Assembly (NCBI RefSeq): GCF_002217795.2 | Contig: NZ_AP018823.1 | Location: 4,154,001-4,218,000, forward strand | DNA from: Aquitalea magnusonii | GTDB lineage: Bacteria > Pseudomonadota > Gammaproteobacteria > Burkholderiales > Chromobacteriaceae | Reading direction: 5' to 3' | DNA: 64,000 nt | Shown: in pieces, positions 25,581-34,978 of the stretch | Position numbering within the stretch: the stretch's first letter is position 1 | Layout of the letters: the number at the start of each line of letters is the position of its first letter | Position numbers and translations under genes: made by a program | Notes under the pieces: generated by a model | What the model was told of the DNA's origin: nothing | Database searches by the model: none | Seen by the model: only the letters and a program-made list of their open reading frames with translations

Positions 25581-26315
25581 TTATTTGGCCGGATGGCGGA
25601 AATGGCTGGGGGCGATGCCGAAATGGCGGCGGAAGCGGTCGCTGAAGGCGGACAGGCTGGCATAGCCGCACTGCTCGGCCACCTGCTGCACCGGCAAACC
25701 ACCCTGTTCCAGCAGCAGCCAGCCATGCTGCATGCGCTGCTCCAGCTGGTACTGGCCGGGGCTCATGCCCAGTTGGCGGCGGAACAGCTCGGACAACTGG
25801 CGCACGCTCAGGTGAGCCGCCGCCGCCAGTTGCGCCAGGCTGATGTCCTCGGCAAAGCGCACATCCAGCACTGCGCGGGCAGCGGCCACCCGCCGGTCCA
25901 GCTTGTTGTCGGCACCGGCACGCTCGGCCAGTAACTGGGTGAGCAACAGCAGCATCTGCCGCCGGCTGTGTTCTGCCGCGGCCGGGCGGGAGAGCTCGGC
26001 ACGTAAAAATTCCACATAAGCCAGCAAGCTGGCATCCAGCGGCAAAAAAGCAGGCAGGCTGGCCAGTTGCGGTGCCAGGCTGGCCGGCACATTGGCCACC
26101 ACGAAGGCATTGTCACCCGGCGCGGCAAAACCGTGGCTGTTGCCCGCGGCAATTACCGCCAACTGGCCGGCCTGCACCAGCCCGCCACGGCCCTCGACAT
26201 CCAGCTCCAGACAGCCATGCGCCGGCAGCACCAGTTGATGGTAATCATGCTGATGCTGGTGGCTTTCCTGCTGGTAACTGCGCAGCTCCAGCAGCAGGTG
26301 GTCTTGATGGGGCAT
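25581..26315 (-). CDS. AraC-family regulator with cupin N-terminus
   Basis: The 244-residue protein has a short N-terminal cupin sensor domain (HDYHQLVLPAHGCLELDVEG) and a C-terminal AraC helix-turn-helix from about residue 145 (DISLAQLAAAAHLSVRQLSE, then CGYASLSAFSDRFRRHFG). The shortened sensor domain is typical of AraC regulators that sit beside a DMT exporter and control it. ATG at 26315 is chosen because it begins the cupin; ribosome site evidence is weak. Confidence 0.82.
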   Translation of the reverse strand: MPHQDHLLLELRSYQQESHQHQHDYHQLVLPAHGCLELDVEGRGGLVQAGQLAVIAAGNSHGFAAPGDNAFVVANVPASLAPQLASLPAFLPLDASLLAYVEFLRAELSRPAAAEHSRRQMLLLLTQLLAERAGADNKLDRRVAAARAVLDVRFAEDISLAQLAAAAHLSVRQLSELFRRQLGMSPGQYQLEQRMQHGWLLLEQGGLPVQQVAEQCGYASLSAFSDRFRRHFGIAPSHFRHPAK

Positions 26316-26394
26316 GGTGCCATGGTAGCGGCACGGAGCGGGGCTGCGTAAACGTACACGCAAAAAAAGCCCACCAACAAGGGTGGTGGCCACA

Positions 26395-26553
26395 GATTAC
26401 TCTCGCTTTCTGCAAGGAAAGCGAGGCTCCCTTGCAGGGCAAGGGCGGGGGAATTGGGAATAGATAGAAAGGCTGCGGAATCAGACAGTAAATCGAAAGG
26501 CCCGGCTTTGCCGGGTCCTTTGCAATCGCACCAAATCACTTTGTCAGCAGCCT
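26395..26553 (+). repeat. Structured intergenic repeat, family B, copy 2
   Basis: Closing stem AGGCTGC at 26470-26476 pairs with GCAGCCT at 26547-26553. The inner hairpin is GGCCCGGC-TTT-GCCGGGTCC and the small TGCAATCGCA hairpin follows. The left part carries CTCGCTTTC and GGGAATAGAT as in the other copies. It lies downstream of glpD. Confidence 0.75.
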
Positions 26554-26620
26554 GGGCCTACGGGAGGAGATGGGCGCAAGCCCTGATACAACAAGATACG
26601 ACCACAACAAATCGTGACGC

Positions 26621-28156
26621 TTAGCCCGGCTGGGCGCTGTGTACTGCCGGGTTGTCCGGCTGCATGGCACGCTGGCGGTAACGGGCCAGCCAGTCAGTCA
26701 GCACGACACTGGCATTGGCTGGCAGGTGCAGACGCAGCTTGCTGCGTCGCCACAGGATGTCCTCGGCATTGGTCGCCCATTCCTGATCCACCAGATAACT
26801 TAATTCGGCCTCATATACGCCGGGCAGCACTTCTTCGCCCAGGTCGGCCAGGCTGCGGGCACTGCCGATCAGCGTATGCAGCCGCGTGCCGTAGCTTTTC
26901 ACATAGCGCTGCAGCAGTGCGGCAGGCAGCCAGGGATAACGCTGCTGGCTGGCGGTCAGGAAGGCAGCCGCATCGGCATTCGGCATATCGCCACCGGGCA
27001 GCGGCACACCGGCCGTCCAGGTGGGCTGGTGATTACCCAGCAGCGGGGCCAGGCGGTCCACGGCTTCTTCCGCCAGCTTGCGGTAGGTGGTGATCTTGCC
27101 GCCAAACACTGACAGCATCGGCGCACCGTTATTGTCCAGTTCCAGCGCATAATCACGCGTCACACTGGAGGCATTGCTGGCTTCGTCGTCCAGCAGCGGG
27201 CGCACGCCGGAATAGGTGCTCAGCACGTCGTCCGCGCCAATCTGGCTGTTGAAGTAGCGGTTGCTCATGCGGCACAGGTAGTCCACTTCGTCGCCATCAA
27301 TCTGCACACTGCCGGGGTCGCCGTGGTATTCCACATCGGTGGTGCCGATCAGGGTGAAGTCGTTTTCGTAGGGGATGGCAAAAATGATGCGCTTGTCCGG
27401 ATTCTGGAAAATATAGGCATAGGGGTGATCAAACAGCTTTTTCACCACGATGTGGCTGCCTTTCACCAGACGGATGGACTTGGGCGATGGCAGCTGCAAG
27501 GTGTCTTTCAGCAGGCTTTCCACCCAGGGGCCGGCGGCGTTCACCACCGCGCGCGCCCTCACCTGCTCCTGACGGCCATCATCATGCTGCAGCGTACACA
27601 GCCAGTGCTCACCCTCGCGCCGCGCCGCCACACAGGCGGTACGGGTGAGGATACGCGCGCCGTGCTCGGCGGCTGCCATGGCATTGAGCACCACCAGCCG
27701 GGCGTCCTGCACCCAGCCGTCGGAATAGACAAAACCGCGCTTGAAAGCGGCTTTCAGCGGTGCGCCGGACGGATGCTTGGCAAAGCTGATGGTTTCCGAG
27801 CCGGGCAGTACTTCGCGCCGGGCCAGATGATCGTACAGGAACAGCCCGCAGCGGATCATCCATTCCGGACGCTGGGCCTTGTCATGCGGCATGACAAAGC
27901 GCAGTGGCCAGATGATGTGCGGCGCGGCCTTGAGCAGCACTTCGCGCTCCTGCAGCGCCTTGCGCACCAGGCCAAACTCGTAATATTCCAGATAGCGCAG
28001 ACCGCCATGAATCAGCTTGGTGCTGGCCGACGAGGTATGCGCCGCCAGATCGTCCTTTTCGCACAGCAGCACCGACAGGCCACGGCCAGCCGCATCACGG
28101 GCAATGCCGGCACCATTGATGCCGCCGCCAATCACCATCAGGTCATAGAGTTTCAC
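26621..28156 (-). CDS. glpD: Aerobic glycerol-3-phosphate dehydrogenase
   Basis: The 511-residue FAD flavoprotein oxidises glycerol 3-phosphate to dihydroxyacetone phosphate at the inner membrane, passing electrons to ubiquinone. It shows VIGGGINGAGIARDAAGRGL, STKLIHGGLRYLEYYEF, TIGTTDVEYHGDP-like text and FGGKITTYRKLAEEAVD. The start is GTG at 28156 behind GAGGA, giving the usual E. coli-like length; the upstream frame is unlikely. Possible GlpR sites lie about 120 bases upstream. It lies downstream of glpK and glpF on the same strand but behind its own terminator. Confidence 0.93.
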   Translation of the reverse strand: MKLYDLMVIGGGINGAGIARDAAGRGLSVLLCEKDDLAAHTSSASTKLIHGGLRYLEYYEFGLVRKALQEREVLLKAAPHIIWPLRFVMPHDKAQRPEWMIRCGLFLYDHLARREVLPGSETISFAKHPSGAPLKAAFKRGFVYSDGWVQDARLVVLNAMAAAEHGARILTRTACVAARREGEHWLCTLQHDDGRQEQVRARAVVNAAGPWVESLLKDTLQLPSPKSIRLVKGSHIVVKKLFDHPYAYIFQNPDKRIIFAIPYENDFTLIGTTDVEYHGDPGSVQIDGDEVDYLCRMSNRYFNSQIGADDVLSTYSGVRPLLDDEASNASSVTRDYALELDNNGAPMLSVFGGKITTYRKLAEEAVDRLAPLLGNHQPTWTAGVPLPGGDMPNADAAAFLTASQQRYPWLPAALLQRYVKSYGTRLHTLIGSARSLADLGEEVLPGVYEAELSYLVDQEWATNAEDILWRRSKLRLHLPANASVVLTDWLARYRQRAMQPDNPAVHSAQPG

Positions 28157-28273
28157 AGTGCAATCCTCGGTCTTGTCTGCATCCGGCCTGCGCCTGTCAG
28201 TACAGGGCAAGAAGGCGGATTTTGCTTGTTGATGCTTGTTAGCATAGAGTCATACGAATGCAAATTCAACACA

Positions 28274-28299
28274 AAATGTTCGTTTATGTTCGTTTTGTG
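28274..28299. promoter_or_regulatory. Candidate GlpR-binding repeats upstream of glpD
   Basis: ATGTTCGTTT occurs twice in direct repeat (28276-28285 and 28287-28296). A related GTGTTCGTTTTATTTTCG lies upstream of glpK. DeoR-type GlpR proteins use ATGTTCG-like half sites, so these are sensible operators, by position and motif only. Confidence 0.45.
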
Positions 28300-28400
28300 C
28301 GCCGCAATGTGCGTATTGACCACAACATTCTTTGTTTCGTATTCCATTACTGGCTCCCTCTGCTGGCCAATGCCGGTGGACCTGCCATGCTGAAAACATA

Positions 28401-28425
28401 AAAAAAAAGCCACCCGCAGGTGGCT
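28401..28425 (-). terminator. Terminator of glpF
   Basis: On the minus strand AAGCCACC-TGCG-GGTGGCTT is followed by eight T residues. It lies 40 bases downstream of the glpF stop and separates glpK-glpF from glpD. Confidence 0.88.
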
Positions 28426-28466
28426 TGCCGGCCCCGCCAGCGGCGGGGCACCAGGAGCAAAACGGT

Positions 28467-29171
28467 TTACAGATGGGTATAGGTGAGCGCCGCCAGCGTG
28501 CCACCCAGCAAGGAGCCGACTACCGGCACCCAGGCATAGCCCCAGTCGCTGGAGCCCTTGCCCGGAATGGGCAGCAGCGCATGCATGATGCGCGGGGCCA
28601 GATCGCGCGCCGGGCTCATCGCATAGCCGGTGGTACCGCCCAGCGACACACCGATACCCAGGACCAGCAAGGCCACCGGCAGGGCATCCATCGCGCCCAA
28701 CGACATCTTGGGCGCCACCATGCTGAGAATGGCAAACACCAGCACGAAGGTGGCCAGCACCTCGGACAACAGATTGCCCGGCAGGCTGCGGATGGCCGGG
28801 CCGGTGCAGAAGGTGGCCAGCTTCAAATCCGCGCAATCGGTGGTTTCGTAATGCTTGCGGTACATCACCCACACCAGCAGCGCACCCATCATGCCGCCCA
28901 GCATTTGCGACAGCACATAGCCCGGCACACGGGCCCATTCAAACTTGCCGGCCACCGCCAGCGCCACGGTAACAGCAGGGTTCAGATGCGCACCGCTGAT
29001 GGCCGCCACGCTGAATACGCCGACAAACACCGCCATTGCCCAGCCAAAGGCAATCACGATCAGGCCACTGTTATGGCCCTTGGTATTGCTCAGCAGCACA
29101 TTGGCCACCACGCCATTGCCCAGCAATACCAGCAGGGCGGTTCCGATAAATTCACCAAACAAAGGGTTCAT
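28467..29171 (-). CDS. glpF: Glycerol facilitator (aquaglyceroporin)
   Basis: The 234-residue MIP-family channel has six membrane spans and two pore half-helices. The first pore motif is the normal NPA at 64-66 (AHLNPAVTV), but the second reads SPA at 186-188 (YAMSPARDLAPR) where most family members have NPA. The conserved pore arginine after it is kept. ATG at 29171 follows GGAGACC. It lies downstream of glpK and would bring glycerol into the cell for that kinase. Confidence 0.9.
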   Translation of the reverse strand: MNPLFGEFIGTALLVLLGNGVVANVLLSNTKGHNSGLIVIAFGWAMAVFVGVFSVAAISGAHLNPAVTVALAVAGKFEWARVPGYVLSQMLGGMMGALLVWVMYRKHYETTDCADLKLATFCTGPAIRSLPGNLLSEVLATFVLVFAILSMVAPKMSLGAMDALPVALLVLGIGVSLGGTTGYAMSPARDLAPRIMHALLPIPGKGSSDWGYAWVPVVGSLLGGTLAALTYTHL

Positions 29172-29396
29172 GCAGGGTCTCCGCGCCATGACTCCCGCTA
29201 CCACCGGCTACTCTGGCTGATGGCTGCTCTTTCATGACGACAGTTACTGGCAGCAGGCACGGGCGGATGGATCTTGCTGTCGTCCGGCCACAGGCTGCTG
29301 CCATACATCACACAGGAAATTCACACGGCCAGACTCTGCACACACCTCGGGCATGGGTGCGGGCAGCACGGTCAGCCGCCGTGTGGGAACAGCGCA

Positions 29397-30893
29397 TCAG
29401 GCGTCGGCCCAGGCCTTGGCGGCATTGACGGCGCGCACCCAGCCACGGACATTGGCCTCTACTTGTTCAGCCGCCATGCTTTGCTGGAAGCGGCGGTCCA
29501 GTTGCCACTGGCCCTGGATGTCCTCCACCCCGGCCCAGTAGCCCACGGCCAGACCAGCCAGATAGGCCGCGCCCAGCGCGGTGGTTTCGGTAATCTTCGG
29601 CCGCACCACGTCCACGCCCAGAATGTCGGACTGGAATTGCATCAGCAGTTGGTTGACGGTGGCACCGCCATCCACGCGCAATTCAGCAATGGCCATGCCG
29701 GCATCGGCTTCCATCGCCTTGAGCACGTCCATGGTCTGGTAGGCAATGCTGTCCAGCGCGGCGCGGGCAATGTGCGCGGCCTTGGTACCCAGCGTGGCAC
29801 CGACGATGGTGCCGCGTGCGTTCTGGTTCCAGTGCGGCGCACCCAGGCCGGCAAAGGCCGGCACCAGGTAGACGCCATCGCTGTCGGCCACTTCCTGTGC
29901 CAGCGGGCCGACATCGGCCGAGTGGCGGATGATGCCCAGGCCGTCGCGCAGCCATTTCACCACCGCGCCACCAATGAAAATGGAACCTTCCAGCGCGTAA
30001 TGCACCTTGCCATCCACCTTCCAGGCAATGGTGGTCAGCAGCTTGTTGGTGGATTCAATCGGCTGTTCGCCGGTATTCATCATCATGAAGCAGCCGGTGC
30101 CATAGGTGTTTTTCACCATGCCGGGGCGGGTGCATTGCTGGCCGAACAAGGCGGCCTGCTGGTCGCCGGCCACGCCGGCAATCGGGATTTCCACGCCCAG
30201 ATGGGCGGCATGGGTATGGCCGTACACTTCGCTGGAGCTTTTCACTGCCGGCAGCATGCTGGCCGGAATGCTCAGGATGTCCAGCAGTTCGGCATCCCAC
30301 TCCAGCGTGTGGATGTTGTACAGCATGGTGCGCGAGGCATTGGACACGTCGGTGACATGTACCTTGCCGTGGGTGAAGTTCCAGATCAGCCAGCTATCCA
30401 CGGTGCCGAAGGCCAGCTTGCCAGCCTCGGCACGAGCACGTGCGCCCGGCACATTGTCCAGAATCCACTTGATCTTGCTGCCGGAGAAATAGGCATCCAC
30501 CAGCAGGCCGGTCTTGTTGCGGATGGTGTCGGCCAGGCCGCGTTCTTTCAGCTGGTCGCAAAAGGCGGCGGTGCGGCGGTCTTGCCAGACGATGGCGTTA
30601 TACACCGGCAGGCCGGTTTCGCGGTCCCACACAATGGTGGTTTCGCGCTGGTTGGTAATGCCGATGGCGGCAATGCTGCGGCCATCGATACCAGCCTTGG
30701 CCACGGCTTCGGCAGCCACACCAGCCTGCCCGCCCCAGATTTCCTGCGGGTCGTGTTCCACCCAGCCCGGCTGGGGATAAATCTGGCGGAATTCCTTTTG
30801 CGCCAGCGACACGATGTCGCCGGCCTGGTTGAACAGAATGGCACGCGAACTGGTCGTGCCCTGATCCAGCGCCAGAATGAACTGGTTCTTCAT
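29397..30893 (-). CDS. glpK: Glycerol kinase
   Basis: The 498-residue FGGY-family kinase phosphorylates glycerol to sn-glycerol 3-phosphate with ATP. It starts [19 protein letters not shown] and contains [34 protein letters not shown] and the C-terminal [16 protein letters not shown]. Length and motifs fit E. coli GlpK closely. ATG at 30893 follows AAGGAG. The gene is first in a glpK-glpF order, with a candidate GlpR site upstream at 31031. Confidence 0.94.
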   Translation of the reverse strand: MKNQFILALDQGTTSSRAILFNQAGDIVSLAQKEFRQIYPQPGWVEHDPQEIWGGQAGVAAEAVAKAGIDGRSIAAIGITNQRETTIVWDRETGLPVYNAIVWQDRRTAAFCDQLKERGLADTIRNKTGLLVDAYFSGSKIKWILDNVPGARARAEAGKLAFGTVDSWLIWNFTHGKVHVTDVSNASRTMLYNIHTLEWDAELLDILSIPASMLPAVKSSSEVYGHTHAAHLGVEIPIAGVAGDQQAALFGQQCTRPGMVKNTYGTGCFMMMNTGEQPIESTNKLLTTIAWKVDGKVHYALEGSIFIGGAVVKWLRDGLGIIRHSADVGPLAQEVADSDGVYLVPAFAGLGAPHWNQNARGTIVGATLGTKAAHIARAALDSIAYQTMDVLKAMEADAGMAIAELRVDGGATVNQLLMQFQSDILGVDVVRPKITETTALGAAYLAGLAVGYWAGVEDIQGQWQLDRRFQQSMAAEQVEANVRGWVRAVNAAKAWADA

Positions 30894-31030
30894 GTGAGGT
30901 GTCTCCTTGGCAATCCAAAGGCCGTTGCTGGCCGAGCGTTTTTGCTGACTGGTTTTGACGGCATCGCCACACCCCTGCAGTGCTGCCGGGGCAGGCTGGC
31001 AATCTTTGTTATGTTGTTTTTTGTACTTAT

Positions 31031-31050
31031 AGTGTTCGTTTTATTTTCGG
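31031..31050. promoter_or_regulatory. Candidate GlpR-binding site upstream of glpK
   Basis: The sequence contains GTGTTCGTTTTATTTTCG, sharing TGTTCGTTT with the repeats upstream of glpD. It lies about 140 bases before the glpK start in an AT-rich promoter-like stretch. Confidence 0.4.
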
Positions 31051-31494
31051 CCAATTCTAGTTAACACGCTTCAGCTGTCAATCAACACGCATGAAACTTT
31101 CGCGCCAGCACAGAATCCGACCCGCCCACAGCCGGTGCGGCTGCATTTTGCAGCGCAAGATATCGCAAATGCGAATGGTCTGTAAGCCTTCCACTACAAG
31201 GATTTGCGCTTTTCTTGCTTTGCAGCAAGCAAGGCTTGGAATCAACAGAGGCAAAATAACAACACCAACGGCAAGTAGCGCAAGCAAAACGCGCATCAAG
31301 CGCAGCCGGATTTTTTAGCAACTGACAAGGTGGCAACACCCAGCCCAAGTGCCTGCAAGGTAGCAAAGCCACTACATTGCAGTTGTGGCAGCATGTTGCC
31401 AAAAGCAAGAAACCACGGTCGGCAACCCGCCGACAGATCAGGTTCACTCGACAACACCCCGCCAGCGCAGACCGGCACCGACAAGGACAAATAC
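31051..31494. other. Intergenic region between glpK and pyruvate kinase
   Basis: No gene is supported in these 444 bases. The region holds the divergent promoters of glpK and pyruvate kinase. It is unusually rich in CAA and AGCAAG words between 31200 and 31400, with no clear hairpin terminator. Short frames on the minus strand lack ribosome sites. Confidence 0.3.
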
Positions 31495-32904
31495 ATGCTC
31501 CGCAATACCAAGATTCTCGCCACGCTGGGCCCAGCCTCCAGCACCCCGCAGCAGATCCTGGCGCTGGCCCGCGCCGGGGTAAACGTATTCCGCCTCAACA
31601 TGAGCCATGGCAGCCACGACGACCACCGCGCCCGCCTGGCCGCCATTCGTGCCGCCGAAACCGAACTGGGCCGCCCCATCGGCGTGCTGGTTGATCTGCA
31701 AGGCCCCAAGCTGCGCATCGGCACCTTCCCGCAAGGCCCCGTCAGCGTGAGCGCCGGCCAGTCTTACCGCTTCGTGCTGGATCAGGTGGCCGGAGATGGC
31801 CAGCAAGTCACCCTGCCCCACCCGGAAGCCTTTGCCGCGCTGGAACACGGCCATCACATCCTGGTGAACGACGGCAAGCTGTCGTTTCACGTGGAACGTG
31901 TGCAGGACCGGGTGATTGAAACCACCGTGGTGGTGGGTGGCGAACTGTCCGACCGCAAGGGCTTCAACCTGCCGCAAACCATCCTGCCGCTGTCGGCCAT
32001 TACCCCGAAAGACCGCAAGGACGCCGAATTCGCCCTGCAGGAAGGGGCAGACTGGATTGCGCTGTCCTTTGTGCAAACGGCTGAAGACGTACGCGAACTG
32101 CGCCAGATGATAGGCAGCAGCGTGGGCATTGTGGTGAAGATTGAAAAACCGTCGGCCGTAGACCAGCTGGACGAGATTGCCGAGCTGGCCGACGCGGTGA
32201 TGGTGGCGCGTGGCGACCTGGGCGTGGAACTGCCGCCGGAAGACGTGCCGGTGGTACAGCGCCGCATCGTGCATCAGTGCCGCCACCTGGGCCGTCCGGT
32301 GATTGTGGCTACCCAGATGCTGGAATCCATGATTACCGCCCCCACCCCCACCCGTGCCGAGGCCAACGACGTGGCCACCGCCGTGTATGAAGGTGCCGAC
32401 GCCGTCATGCTGTCGGCGGAAACCGCCGCCGGCTCCTTCCCGGTGGAAGCCGTACAGATCATGGACCGGGTGATCCGCCGCGTGGAAAGCGCACCGGACT
32501 ACCGCCGCGTGATGGCACTGGACTACAGCGCCGCCGACGCGCCGGAACAGGCCGATGCCATTGCCGCCTGTGTGCGCAAGGTAGCCGCCATCCTGCCAGT
32601 CACCGTGTCTGCCGCCTTTACCACCTCCGGCTCCACCTGCCTGCGCCTGGCGCGCGAACGGCCGCACACCCCCATCATGGGCATCTCGCCACGGCTAAGC
32701 ACCGCCCGCCGCCTGACCCTGGTATGGGGCGTGGTGGCCTATAACGGCCCGGATGCCGAGAACCTGGAAGACATGGTGGTGAAAACCACCTTCTGCGCCA
32801 CCAAGCTGGGGCTGGCCGAACAAGGCAAGCCGATGGTGATCATCGCCGGTGTGCCATTCGGTACGCCGGGTGCCACCAACCTGTTGCGCATCGTCTATCC
32901 CTGA
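31495..32904 (+). CDS. pyk: Pyruvate kinase
   Basis: The 469-residue enzyme converts phosphoenolpyruvate and ADP to pyruvate and ATP. Motifs are RNTKILATLGPASST, GVNVFRLNMSHGSH, VLVDLQGPKLRIG, the active-site lysine in IVVKIEKPSAVDQ, and MVARGDLGVELPPEDVP. The C-terminal allosteric domain is complete. ATG at 31495 follows AAGGACAAA. A parS-like palindrome lies inside at 31883-31898. Confidence 0.94.
   Translation: MLRNTKILATLGPASSTPQQILALARAGVNVFRLNMSHGSHDDHRARLAAIRAAETELGRPIGVLVDLQGPKLRIGTFPQGPVSVSAGQSYRFVLDQVAGDGQQVTLPHPEAFAALEHGHHILVNDGKLSFHVERVQDRVIETTVVVGGELSDRKGFNLPQTILPLSAITPKDRKDAEFALQEGADWIALSFVQTAEDVRELRQMIGSSVGIVVKIEKPSAVDQLDEIAELADAVMVARGDLGVELPPEDVPVVQRRIVHQCRHLGRPVIVATQMLESMITAPTPTRAEANDVATAVYEGADAVMLSAETAAGSFPVEAVQIMDRVIRRVESAPDYRRVMALDYSAADAPEQADAIAACVRKVAAILPVTVSAAFTTSGSTCLRLARERPHTPIMGISPRLSTARRLTLVWGVVAYNGPDAENLEDMVVKTTFCATKLGLAEQGKPMVIIAGVPFGTPGATNLLRIVYP
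31883..31898. other. parS: parS-like ParB-binding site 2
   Basis: CGTTTCACGTGGAACG has the 14-base core GTTTCACGTGGAAC, the reverse complement of GTTCCACGTGAAAC found in sites 1 and 5. It lies inside the pyruvate kinase gene. Confidence 0.72.
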
Positions 32905-32934
32905 TCATCCATCCTGGCCATCTGCCGCATGAAA

Positions 32935-32967
32935 AAAGCCGCCAGTGCATCATCCACTGGCGGCTTT
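32935..32967. terminator. Bidirectional terminator between pyk and the lipoprotein operon
   Basis: AAAGCCGCCAGTG pairs with CACTGGCGGCTTT over 13 bases around a seven-base loop, with an A run on the left. It stops pyk and the converging lipoprotein genes. Confidence 0.9.
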
Positions 32968-32987
32968 GTCATCTACAGTTCAATCAA

Positions 32988-33653
32988 TCAATCAGTGCCG
33001 TAATGCGGCGAGTACGGCCCGAACAACAATCCGTTGTAATGGCCGGCATACAACAGGCGATTACTGGTGATGGCTGCCACGTCATGACCACTATCACTCA
33101 GATTGTGAGCAATCTGCTTGATGGCGGCAGAAATCAGCGTGCCCACCAGTCCTCCACCATTATTGTTGTTCTGGTTTTCCGCACTGGAAGCGCTGGCACT
33201 TCCGCTCCACAACTCTGCACCGGTACGCAGGTCCACCAGCCGGGCCGATGCTGCCACCACCGTGACACTGTCCAGCACAGTGTAAGTAGCGCCATATTTG
33301 CTGATGGTGACATATAGCGCCGCATCTGCACCAAAGATGTCGCGCAACTTGGCTGGAGTCACCTGATGGATATCCCCCGCCACCGTGAGGCCGTTCTGCT
33401 TGAAGGTACTATCCACCAGCGCCACCGGCAGCACATAGTAGCCAGACTCGGCCAACGGGTATGTCAGCAGGGACAGCACGCTGTAACCCGCATTGACATC
33501 CGGAGTGTTGTTCAAGGGCGGCAGTACCAGAATGCTGCGGGGCTTGCTGGCCTTGTAAGCGGTGTAATCAAGCTTGGCCGGGGGTTGACTGGCACAGGCC
33601 GACAACAAGACTGCCACCACCAGCGCGCTGATCAAGCGTATGAAATGTCGCAT
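32988..33653 (-). CDS. DUF799 / GNA1162-like lipoprotein
   Basis: The 221-residue lipoprotein has a signal peptide ending in LLSACAS, where the cysteine would be lipidated. RSILVLPPLNNTPDVNAGYS followed by SVLSLLTYPLAESGYYVLPV is the DUF799 hallmark, the family of the Neisseria antigen GNA1162. It is outer-membrane or periplasm facing. It is last in a three-gene operon with a DUF4810 protein and a CsgG-family lipoprotein, as in NMB1162-1164. The role is not known, but the fold resembles secretion-associated TolB-like proteins. Confidence 0.85.
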   Translation of the reverse strand: MRHFIRLISALVVAVLLSACASQPPAKLDYTAYKASKPRSILVLPPLNNTPDVNAGYSVLSLLTYPLAESGYYVLPVALVDSTFKQNGLTVAGDIHQVTPAKLRDIFGADAALYVTISKYGATYTVLDSVTVVAASARLVDLRTGAELWSGSASASSAENQNNNNGGGLVGTLISAAIKQIAHNLSDSGHDVAAITSNRLLYAGHYNGLLFGPYSPHYGTD

Positions 33654-33662
33654 GTTCTATCC

Positions 33663-34016
33663 TTACTTCTGGTATTTCTTCAGCAGGAAATCGATATAGG
33701 CCGCTGACTCGGGAAAGGCAGCTTTTTCGGCCTGCAATTGCTGCAAAGCCAGGTCGTCACGACCGGTTTCTGCATACAACATACCCAGATGTGCGCGATA
33801 GCCCGGGGGCGGGACATTACCCTTGGCCGCAATGCGCTCCAGTCCTTTTTCCAGCTCGGTAATCTGCTGTTGTGGGCTCTGTCCCTTGAAGTGCTCATAC
33901 ACTTGCGGCTGGTATGCTTCCCACTGGTACAAGGTCTTTGGCGCCTGGGCACAAGCAGCCAACAGGCAAAGGCTTAGCAGCGCCATAAGCCGGCGTGATG
34001 CTTTGGTCATTGTCAT
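33663..34016 (-). CDS. DUF4810-family lipoprotein
   Basis: The 117-residue product begins MTMTKASRRLMALLSLCLLA with a lipobox ending LLAACAQ. LYQWEAYQPQVYEHFKG is the family hallmark. The C-terminal half looks like tetratricopeptide-style helices (AHLGMLYAETGRDDLALQQL). It is the middle gene of the CsgG/DUF4810/DUF799 lipoprotein operon, nine bases from the next gene. ATG at 34016 follows GGGAGCC. Confidence 0.82.
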   Translation of the reverse strand: MTMTKASRRLMALLSLCLLAACAQAPKTLYQWEAYQPQVYEHFKGQSPQQQITELEKGLERIAAKGNVPPPGYRAHLGMLYAETGRDDLALQQLQAEKAAFPESAAYIDFLLKKYQK

Positions 34017-34030
34017 TACAGGCTCCCGTC

Positions 34031-34705
34031 CTAGTTGCGTACCGGCTGCCAAGCGCCAGCATCAACCGCTTCTGTCAGGCGGTTCACCGCTTCACGGATC
34101 GCCAAATCCAGCACCTTGCCATTCAGGGTAGAGTCATAGCTGGCCGTCCCGCCAAAACCGATCACTTCACGGTTGGACAAGCTGTATTCACCCGCACCCT
34201 GCGTGGAATACACCACTTCGGAAGTGGCAGTGTTGACGATGTTCAGATTCACCTTGGCATAGGCAATCTGCTGCTTGCCACGGCCCAGAATGCCGAACAA
34301 CTGCTGATCGCCCACTTCCTTGCGACCAAACTCGGTGACATCGCCGGTAATTACATAATCAGCACCCTTCAGCTTTTGTGACTGTTGCTTGATGCTGGCT
34401 TCCTGCCTGGTTTCCGCCATGTTTTCGCGGTCCAGCACATTGAAGCGGCCGGTCTGCTGCAGATGCGTGGTCAGGATGGTTTTAGCCTGACTGCCCAGAC
34501 GATCAACACCATCGGAGAACAAACCACGCGCATAACTGGAACGATTATCGAATTTGCCGATGGATATCGGAGTGCGGACGCCCGCATACGGTTTGGCTAC
34601 GCTATTGACTTGGGCTACCGCCAGGGATTGCGAACTCTCGGTCGCACAGCCAGTCAAGCTGGCCAGCGCGCCCAGCAGAAGCAGGGCGCATGCTTTCTGT
34701 TTCAT
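34031..34705 (-). CDS. CsgG/HfaB-family lipoprotein
   Basis: The 224-residue lipoprotein has a signal peptide with lipobox LTGCA. The CsgG domain includes ISIGKFDNRSSYARGLFSD, ILTTHLQQTGRFNVLDREN, and GADYVITGDVTEFG. CsgG forms the curli secretion pore, but this shorter relative, like Neisseria NMB1164, is found with two companion lipoproteins rather than curli genes. ATG at 34705 follows GGAGAATC. It is the first gene of the operon. Confidence 0.85.
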   Translation of the reverse strand: MKQKACALLLLGALASLTGCATESSQSLAVAQVNSVAKPYAGVRTPISIGKFDNRSSYARGLFSDGVDRLGSQAKTILTTHLQQTGRFNVLDRENMAETRQEASIKQQSQKLKGADYVITGDVTEFGRKEVGDQQLFGILGRGKQQIAYAKVNLNIVNTATSEVVYSTQGAGEYSLSNREVIGFGGTASYDSTLNGKVLDLAIREAVNRLTEAVDAGAWQPVRN

Positions 34706-34978
34706 GGTGATTCTCCGCGGATATTCATCACATATTGATAAGCAATGGCCGTATACCAACGCAGGCCATTGAAAATGGACACACTACCATACCATCTACA
34801 TATATCCAGCACCAATCAATCCAGTATGGGTATTGAGTGAGCAAAGGAAAGTCTCAGTGGCTTGATCTAAAAGGAAATATTGTCATTTCTTAAGAAAAGA
34901 CTCGTTCAATAAAGTGATAAATGCTTGATAAAGATCAGTCCCATCGGGGCTGGGACTGCAGGTCTTATGCGCTTGCGT

